From the NCBI GenBank assembly GCA_016218905.1, contig JACRCS010000220.1, positions 1-10,640 of the forward strand: 10,640 bases of DNA, written 5' to 3'. Shown piece by piece: positions 6,302 to 10,640 of this stretch (the first letter of the stretch is position 1; every line of letters starts with the position of its first letter). Under the pieces are notes generated by a model that saw only the letters and a program-made list of their open reading frames with translations, ran no database searches and was not told the origin of the DNA. Source of the stretch: Deltaproteobacteria bacterium. GTDB lineage: Bacteria > Desulfobacterota_C > Deferrisomatia > Deferrisomatales > JACRMM01. The translations under genes and the position numbers were made by a program.

Positions 6302-6601
6302 ATGAGATCACTCGCCATCTTCGGCCTGCTCCTGGGGCTCACGGCATGCGCCATGCCCTCGACCGTCGTGCGAACACCCGATACCCGTCCGAGCCTCGCC
6401 TTCCCGGACGCTCCGCAGGGCTCCGTGCTCTTTCTCGACGGGCGTCAGATCGGCGAAGCATCGGCGTACGACGGCCAGCCGAAGGTGCTGGTCGTCGAAC
6501 CCGGTACCCACGTCGTGCTGCTGAAGACCCGGGAAGGGGCCGTGCTTCTCGAGAGAACGGTCTACGTCGAAAGCGAACTCAAGACGCTCACGGTGCACTG
6601 A
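6302..6601 (+). CDS. Small PEGA-like lipoprotein
   Basis: The 99-residue product has a signal peptide and lipobox 'LTAC' (Cys16). After a short linker, residues about 37-99 read as a PEGA-type beta sandwich: 'GSVLFLDGRQIGEASAYDG' (VYVDG.xxG-like), 'PKVLVVEPGTHVVLLKT' (the 'l.pG.H.v.v' turn) and a final strand ending 'LKTLTVH'. PEGA domains are small extracytoplasmic modules found on surface and envelope proteins. The ATG at 6302 has AAGGAGG 5 bases upstream; the GTG at 6287 would place the ribosome site inside the gene. The gene begins 11 bases after the CsgG stop, and its TGA shares a base with the next ATG, so translation is probably coupled. This gene is not part of the usual CsgG-DUF4810-DUF799 trio as I know it. 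Confidence 0.75.
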   Translation: MRSLAIFGLLLGLTACAMPSTVVRTPDTRPSLAFPDAPQGSVLFLDGRQIGEASAYDGQPKVLVVEPGTHVVLLKTREGAVLLERTVYVESELKTLTVH

Positions 6602-7014
6602 TGAAGCGGAGATCCTGGTTCGTTCTGCTCGGTCTCGGCGCCCTGGCCGCTGCCGGGTGCGCGGCGCCCAACACGCTCTACTCCTGGGGCAAGTACGACG
6701 AGTGCCTCTACGCGCATTACAAGAACCCGGCGCAGCTCGAGGAACAGCTGGAGGCCACGAAGAGCATCATCGAGAAGAACGAGGCCGAAGGCCGCAAGAT
6801 GCCTCCCGGCCTCTATGCCCACTACGGTTACCTCCTCTTCCAGAGCGGACGGGGGGCGGAGGCGATCCCCTGCTTCGACAAGGAGAAGGCTACCTGGCCC
6901 GAGTCGGCTGTCCTGATGGACAAGCTGAGGCGCAACGTCGACCGAGGGGGCAACGCGCCGCCCGCCGCGACCGCGACAGCCGCTGCGGAGAGCGCGGGAG
7001 GAGCAACGAAATGA
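6601..7014 (+). CDS. DUF4810 family lipoprotein
   Basis: The 137-residue product has the lipobox 'AAGC' (Cys20) and, right after it, the family signature 'TLYSWGKYDECLYAHYKNP' (25-43), followed by a Glu/Lys-rich helix and 'PPGLYAHYGYLLFQSGR' with 'AIPCFDKEKATWPES', a TPR-like helical pair. The last 25 residues are a low-complexity Ala/Thr/Gly tail. DUF4810 proteins are usually encoded between a CsgG homologue and a DUF799 protein, as in the Neisseria NMB1164-NMB1162 region. Their biochemical role is unknown; lipidation suggests outer-membrane attachment. The ATG overlaps the previous stop by one base and its own TGA overlaps the next ATG by four bases, so the three proteins are probably made in fixed ratio. 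No separate promoter is visible. Confidence 0.85.
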   Translation: MKRRSWFVLLGLGALAAAGCAAPNTLYSWGKYDECLYAHYKNPAQLEEQLEATKSIIEKNEAEGRKMPPGLYAHYGYLLFQSGRGAEAIPCFDKEKATWPESAVLMDKLRRNVDRGGNAPPAATATAAAESAGGATK

Positions 7015-7673
7015 AATCGAGAGCCGCCTTCCGGGTCCTCCTGCTCGTCGCCGCCCTCGCGGCCGCAGGCTGCGCGACGGCGCCGCCGAAGAAGGACTAC
7101 ACGGCTTTCCGGGCCGCGAACCCGAAGTCGATCCTCGTGATCCCGGTCGTCAACAAGAGCGTCGACGTCGCCGCTTCGGACTACTTTCTCTCCACCCTCA
7201 CGGTCCCGATGGCCGAGCGCGGCTACTACGTCTTCCCGGTCGACGTGGTCAAGCATCTCCTGGAAGACGACGGCCTGGCGGATGCGTCGCTCGTGCACGG
7301 CGCGGACACGGGAAAGCTCTGCAACCTCTTCGGCGCCGACTCCGTCCTCTACGCGACTATTGAGCAGTGGGACGCCAAGTACTACGTCATCAACACGACC
7401 GTGACGGTGGCCGTCGATTACGACATCAAGGATTGCAAGACCGGCGCAAGCATTTGGGACGCGAAGACCAGGATGGTCTACACCCCCCAGAGCAACAACT
7501 CAGGCGGCGGCCTTGGGGCACTGGTCGCCATGGCGATCAGTGCCGCCATCACCAAGGCGGCCCCGAACTACCTGCCCCTGGCTCGCCAGGCCAACGCCCA
7601 GGCGTTCGCGGCGCCGGATCAGGGCCTGCCGGCAGGCCCCTACCACCCCGAGTTCGGCAAGGGCACGCCCTAG
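7011..7673 (+). CDS. DUF799 / GNA1162 family lipoprotein
   Basis: The 220-residue product has lipobox 'AAGC' (Cys21) and the DUF799 core: 'DYTAFRAANPKSILVIPVVNKS' in part (29-50), 'YFLSTLTVPMAERGYYVFPV' (58-77), 'FGADSVLYATIEQWDAKYYV' (107-126) and 'IWDAKTRMVY' (148-157). A Gly-rich 'NNSGGGLGALVAMAISAAI' segment follows. Neisseria GNA1162 belongs to this family and its fold resembles the periplasmic TolB amino-terminal domain or secretion-system subunits; its job is not known. The start is the ATG at 7011, with GGAGG about 8 bases upstream, overlapping the DUF4810 stop as ATGA. It is the last gene of the operon. A perfect 18-base palindrome lies in its 3' end. The C-terminal 'YHPEFGKGTP' is probably disordered. 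Confidence 0.87.
   Translation: MKSRAAFRVLLLVAALAAAGCATAPPKKDYTAFRAANPKSILVIPVVNKSVDVAASDYFLSTLTVPMAERGYYVFPVDVVKHLLEDDGLADASLVHGADTGKLCNLFGADSVLYATIEQWDAKYYVINTTVTVAVDYDIKDCKTGASIWDAKTRMVYTPQSNNSGGGLGALVAMAISAAITKAAPNYLPLARQANAQAFAAPDQGLPAGPYHPEFGKGTP
7622..7639. repeat. Perfect 18-bp palindrome in the 3' end of the DUF799 gene
   Basis: GGGCCTGCC is followed directly by its complement GGCAGGCCC. As RNA it would fold to a strong 7-bp GC stem with a small loop, 34 bases before the last stop of the operon. No T-run follows, so it is a weak terminator candidate; a 3'-protecting hairpin is equally possible. It encodes Gly-Leu-Pro-Ala-Gly-Pro in the protein. Confidence 0.4.
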
Positions 7674-7708
7674 GGTCCCGTGCGGTTGTTAGCGCGTCAC
7701 GATTCATA

Positions 7709-7966
7709 CGCCGAACGGCGGCGAAGCTGGTCCAGGCGGGCGTGCCCGAGCTCACGGAGCAGTACCTCCTCGACCGCTACGACTTCGAAAAGGGCGACTT
7801 CGTCCTGCCGGCGAAGCCCACGTCTACCCCTCCCCCGCCGAAGCTGAGCCTGCCCGGCCCGCTCCCGTTGCAGGGGATGTTTGCCATGCCCTTCCTGTCT
7901 TGTCCCCGTTCGCGGTCAGGCGGCGAGGCCGTGAGCGACAGGCCGGCCCTGCGCATCCAGCGTTAG
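7709..7966 (+). pseudogene. Startless protein-like fragment, possibly phage portal (DUF935-like) remnant
   Basis: The frame reads through with 'AAKLVQAGVPELTEQYLLDR' followed by 'YDFEKGDFVLPAKP', which looks like real protein: a helix, 'aGVP', another helix and an acidic turn. It then becomes Pro-rich and finally loses protein character before a TAG at 7964-7966. No start codon with a ribosome site lies between the DUF799 stop and this segment. The pattern recalls a short region of Mu-like portal proteins (DUF935), where a 'G(V/I)P...yxxexygf...dgd..l' segment occurs, but the match is from memory and weak. It fills the 290-base spacer between the envelope operon and the convergent thioesterase gene. 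Nothing else is seen in this spacer. Confidence 0.3.
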
Positions 7967-8274
7967 AAAGTGATCGCGGTTTCCAACACTAGGGCAGACG
8001 AGGAACCGCCGAAGGCGCGTGCGCCGATCGTGAGGCTCGTTTCTCCTAGGCGCTCCACAAAGGTGTCGATCGTGACGATCACTCCGTTGGCGACCGAACG
8101 TTGAAACGTGAGCTCCTGGATGTTCACGCAGACGAGATCATCCGCCCGCCCGTGAAGCCTTACAACTTCGATGAGGCAAGCCTCGACCACCCACTTGGCC
8201 ATCTGCCCTGCGAAAAGGGTCCCGTGGTGGTTCAGGTCTGAGCCGAGGACGATCCGGGAGCTCACGTTCGCCAA
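7963..8274 (-). CDS. Short hotdog-fold acyl-CoA thioesterase
   Basis: The 103-residue product has the hotdog signature of YciA/BFIT-type acyl-CoA hydrolases: 'VLGSDLNHHGTLFAGQMAKW' (9-28), 'VCVNIQELTFQRSV' (48-61) and 'VTIDTFVERLGETSLTIGARA' in part (67-87). Such enzymes hydrolyse acyl-CoA to free acid and CoA in the cytoplasm. The start is a TTG at 8274, supported by GGAGGAG (8280-8286) 5 bases upstream; starts further upstream would lie inside the ligase gene. The protein stops at 'ETAITF', right after the last core strand, so the usual 15-30 residue tail is missing, and the family 'LFGG' is 'LFAG'. It follows the acyl-CoA ligase gene by 32 bases and is surely co-transcribed. Activity is plausible but, given its short length, not certain. 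Confidence 0.75.
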   Translation of the reverse strand: MANVSSRIVLGSDLNHHGTLFAGQMAKWVVEACLIEVVRLHGRADDLVCVNIQELTFQRSVANGVIVTIDTFVERLGETSLTIGARAFGGSSSALVLETAITF

Positions 8275-8279
8275 GAGAT

Positions 8280-8286
8280 CTCCTCC
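8280..8286 (-). promoter_or_regulatory. Ribosome binding site fixing the TTG start
   Basis: GGAGGAG on the minus strand is followed by ATCTC and the TTG at 8274. It is the strongest Shine-Dalgarno in the gap between the ligase stop and the hotdog domain, and it decides the unusual start. Confidence 0.6.
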
Positions 8287-8306
8287 ACAGTAAAGCGGCT
8301 GCCGGC

Positions 8307-9833
8307 CTACAGTACCGCCCCAGCGAGGACGTCTTTCTGGATCTTGCCCATGGTGTTCCGCGGGAGTTCCTCGATCGTGAGGACCTTCTTCGGGCACTTG
8401 TAGCCGGCCAACTTCGCCTTGCAGTGAGCGATCAGAGCATTACCCGACGGCAGCTCATGGCCGCTCCGGGGGACGACGAACGCGACGACTTGTTCGCCGA
8501 GGTCCTGATCGGGAACCCCGAGCACTGCGGACTCGAGCACAGCAGGATGCGCGTCGAGCACGGCTTCGATCTCCTTCGGGTAGACGTTGTAGCCGCCCGA
8601 GATGATCAGTTCTTTCCCTCGTCCGACGAGGTAGAGGCGCATCCCATCCGCCGGATCCTGGTAGCCGAGGTCGCCCGTGCGGAACCAGCCGTCCGTGAAC
8701 GCCTCGCGGGTCTTTTCTGGCATGCCCCAGTAACCGCGACATACGTTCGGGCCTTGAAGCTGGACTTCTCCGACGTCTCCGGGCTTCGCCTCTGTGCCGT
8801 CGGAACCGGCAATGCGCATGCGCACTCTGGGAAGGGCAAAGCCGACGCTCCCCGGCTTTCGCGCTCCTTCTGGCTCATAGGGGTTCGAAGCGATCATTCC
8901 CGTCTCGGTCATCCCGTAGCGTTCAAGGATGCGAAAGCCGGTGGCGCTCTCAAACCTATGAAAGAGTTCCGTCGAAAGAGGTGCCGAACCTGAGATGAAG
9001 AGTCGGATCGCGGAGAGGTCCGGCCTCGGCTCCATCTTCTTCCAATAGGCCACGAGCCGCTGATACATGGTGGGGACCCCCATGAGCAGCGTACAGCGCC
9101 CTCGCTCGAGGGCCCGCCAGGTGCGAGCGGGGTCGAACCTCTCGTGGATCACGGAAGTTGAGCCGGCGTTTAGGCTTCCATGCAGGGCTACGACCAGGCC
9201 GTGGATGTGAAACAGGGGGAGTACGTGGAGGAGCACGTCCCGGTCGTTCCAACGCCAGACCTCTTGCAGGTCGAGCATGTTGGAGATGAGATTCCCGTGG
9301 GTGATCATCGCTCCCTTGGAGCGGCCGGTGGTGCCAGACGTGTAGCAGATCAGCGCGAGGTCATCGTCGTGTCTCGGGTAAACGTCAGAGAATCCACGCT
9401 CCGCCGCCGGCCGCACCTCTGGGAGGCCGAGCACTGCCTCTCGTGAAGATCCATCTACGATGGCGCTCTTGACGTTCAAAGCATCCAGAGCGGGCCTATG
9501 ATTGAGGTAACGGTTCTGGTCGGTGACGAAGAGCGCTGCCCCAGAATCCGAGAGAAAGTACTGGACCTCCTCCGGCTTGTAGTCCGAATTCAAGGGCAGC
9601 GTGACCCCGCCAAGCGAGAGGTTTGCCAAGTGCAGGAAGACGAACTCCTTGCACTTCCCGAGTTGGATCGCTACCCGGTCGCCTGGCGTTACTCCCAGGC
9701 GGGCGAGCGAGGCGGCGTACCTTGCGACCCGCTGCGGGAGCTGCGCAAAGGTAATCGCTTCTTCCTCGAAAACGATCGCTGGTTTATCGGTCCGCTTTTG
9801 GGCCGTCTCGGCGAAGAGCTGATATAAGTTCAT
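8307..9833 (-). CDS. AMP-forming acyl-CoA synthetase, malonyl-CoA synthetase (MatB)-like
   Basis: This cytoplasmic ligase activates a carboxylic acid with ATP and joins it to CoA. The 508-residue protein is full length with all adenylate-forming motifs: P-loop 'YTSGTTGRSKGA' (164-175), 'LPLFHIHGL' (205-213), 'YGMTETG' (306-312), 'WFRTGDLG' (383-390), hinge 'GRGKELIISGGYNVYPKEIE' (404-423) and the catalytic Lys497 in 'RNTMGKIQK'. The wording around 'FHIHGL', 'LFISGSAPLSTELF' and 'ERYGMTETGMIASNPYE' is closest to malonyl-CoA synthetases (MatB), but general medium/long-chain fatty acyl-CoA ligases share much of it, so the substrate is open. The ATG at 9833 follows GAGGGAGG by 6 bases. A thioesterase gene follows 32 bases after the stop; a ligase and hydrolase pair could tune an acyl-CoA pool. 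G+C is lower than in genes at the left of the window. Confidence 0.9.
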   Translation of the reverse strand: MNLYQLFAETAQKRTDKPAIVFEEEAITFAQLPQRVARYAASLARLGVTPGDRVAIQLGKCKEFVFLHLANLSLGGVTLPLNSDYKPEEVQYFLSDSGAALFVTDQNRYLNHRPALDALNVKSAIVDGSSREAVLGLPEVRPAAERGFSDVYPRHDDDLALICYTSGTTGRSKGAMITHGNLISNMLDLQEVWRWNDRDVLLHVLPLFHIHGLVVALHGSLNAGSTSVIHERFDPARTWRALERGRCTLLMGVPTMYQRLVAYWKKMEPRPDLSAIRLFISGSAPLSTELFHRFESATGFRILERYGMTETGMIASNPYEPEGARKPGSVGFALPRVRMRIAGSDGTEAKPGDVGEVQLQGPNVCRGYWGMPEKTREAFTDGWFRTGDLGYQDPADGMRLYLVGRGKELIISGGYNVYPKEIEAVLDAHPAVLESAVLGVPDQDLGEQVVAFVVPRSGHELPSGNALIAHCKAKLAGYKCPKKVLTIEELPRNTMGKIQKDVLAGAVL

Positions 9834-9898
9834 CGTGGGCCTCCCTCTCGCCCGGTCATTCGCAAGAAGCTGGGTCCCATCGGGATCGACCGCCTGGG

Positions 9899-10534
9899 TC
9901 AGTCTATGAAATCGAGGCTGGTTGATCCATTGCTCAGCACGATCTGCTTGAGGATCTTGAACAGCCCTACCGCGTCCCCTAGATGAACAACCTCATAGGG
10001 TGAATGAGCGTACCTTCTCGGGACGGTTAGCGTAGCAGTTGGCGTTCCATTATTGCTTCTTGTGATCATTGATGCGTCAGTTCCATAGCTTCCCAGCGCC
10101 GTAAGGTACTGGACGTTCACGTTCTCGCGCGCAGCGCATTCCTCAATAAGAAGACGGAGTTTGGGATGGATGTGGAAGTAGGTGTACTGAATACCGCCGC
10201 CTCCGTACGAGACGGGACAGGCGGGACCCTTCCCAAGCCACACCGGGTGCTCGAACTCCGGGTTGCTTCCAGGCGTGTCCGCTGCGGGTATGGTGTCGAG
10301 GACGACCGCGTAGTCCGGTTTCACGCGGTCCGCGACATACCATGATCCAGTAAATGCTCTCTCTTCCTGCACCGTCACGACGGCGAAAATGCTTCCGGAG
10401 AAGTCGGAATGGCGCAGATCGCGCAAAAGTTCGATTAGGATGCCGGTGCACACCCTGTTGTCCACGGCCTTTGTGCAGACCACATCGGGGTTCAGCAGTT
10501 CTGTACTACTAACCTCCAGCTTCCCGAAATTGCA
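9899..10534 (-). pseudogene. 5'-truncated M42 family metallo-aminopeptidase
   Basis: The C-terminal part of an M42 (glutamyl aminopeptidase / FrvX) enzyme is clear: 'TKAVDNR' with the bridging Asp, 'VVTVQEERAFTGS' with the catalytic and metal Glu pair, 'VVLDTIPAADTPG' with the next metal Asp, 'GSYGTDASMI', and 'VPRRYAHSPYEVV' with the final metal His. Intact M42 proteins are about 340-370 residues; only about 210 are left. The first metal His and the PDZ-like insertion domain are missing. The homologous frame runs upstream only to about 10534, where a TGA interrupts it. A GTG at 10483 could begin a 194-residue product, but it has no ribosome site and lies in the middle of a conserved strand. 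G+C is near 50%, well below the left part of the window. I read it as a deletion remnant. Confidence 0.75.
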
Positions 10535-10543
10535 TCAAGATTC

Positions 10544-10640
10544 TCATGCTGCGAGGTCCAAAAGTTTAGTGACTGGAACATGTTGCGTATTGATGATCGC
10601 CGTCACGACTCGGCGTCCTTTGGCCGTGAGAACGTAGCGA
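10544..10640 (-). CDS. 3' end of an unrecognised gene (winged-helix-like tail, partial)
   Basis: A minus-strand frame entering from the window edge encodes 31 residues beginning 'RYVLTAKGRRVVTAIIN' and ending 'LLDLAA' before a TGA at 10544-10546. The 'RY.LT..GRRV..A' pattern is typical of the last strand-helix of small winged-helix domains and of C-termini near insertion elements. It ends only 9 bases before the M42 homology begins, so the break in the M42 gene coincides with the 3' end of this gene. Too little is visible to name it. Confidence 0.4.
   Translation of the reverse strand, partial: RYVLTAKGRRVVTAIINTQHVPVTKLLDLAA

Noticed and set aside
9899..10483. Intact small M42 peptidase starting at the GTG at 10483
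   Set aside because: It would lack the first metal-binding His and the PDZ-like domain, has no ribosome site, and homology continues upstream of the GTG.

Overview
The window is GC-rich (about two thirds G+C over the first 7.6 kb) and comes from a Gram-negative bacterium: it encodes a signal-peptide beta-barrel protein ending in Phe, four lipobox lipoproteins, a CsgG-type outer-membrane channel family member and a full-length hybrid-cluster protein. The lineage cannot be fixed from the sequence. Acidobacteriota or a former deltaproteobacterial phylum would fit the gene mix, but that is inference.

Layout. (1) 1-210 is the 3' end of a DUF3426-like gene. (2) 195-427 is a repeat-filled convergent spacer: a four-unit TCAGTTR heptamer block, a GGTGGGC hairpin and a 15-unit CATTCTN heptamer array that reaches into the stop codon of the next gene. 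(3) 420-2093 (-) is a phosphohexomutase (phosphomannomutase/phosphoglucomutase family). (4) 2297-2674 (+) is a small PRC-barrel protein. A bidirectional hairpin separates it from (5) hcp, hybrid-cluster protein (2748-4400, -), which has a near-consensus FNR-type box and a matching -10 upstream. (6) 4744-7673 (+) is a tightly packed five-gene envelope operon: beta-barrel protein, CsgG family lipoprotein, PEGA-like small lipoprotein, DUF4810 lipoprotein and DUF799/GNA1162 lipoprotein. It is preceded by a candidate promoter with a perfect-arm palindrome at the predicted transcription start. (7) 7709-7966 holds a protein-like but startless fragment. (8) 7963-9833 (-) is a two-gene acyl-CoA unit: an AMP-forming acyl-CoA/malonyl-CoA synthetase-like ligase followed by a very short hotdog thioesterase with a TTG start. 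(9) 9899-10534 (-) is a 5'-truncated M42 aminopeptidase remnant that abuts the 3' end of another partial gene at the window edge.

How the parts may work together. The CsgG/DUF4810/DUF799 trio recurs in proteobacteria (established knowledge), and its function is largely unresolved. Here it is extended by a dedicated beta-barrel and a PEGA-like lipoprotein, and most junctions overlap or are a few bases long, which suggests one envelope complex or export apparatus. This operon is the best candidate for an under-described system. Its divergent neighbour hcp is a nitrosative/anaerobic stress gene, but each side appears to have its own promoter elements, so co-regulation is not shown. The right end (about 7.9-10.6 kb) has lower G+C, two gene remnants and a fresh-looking junction, as expected of a rearranged accessory region.
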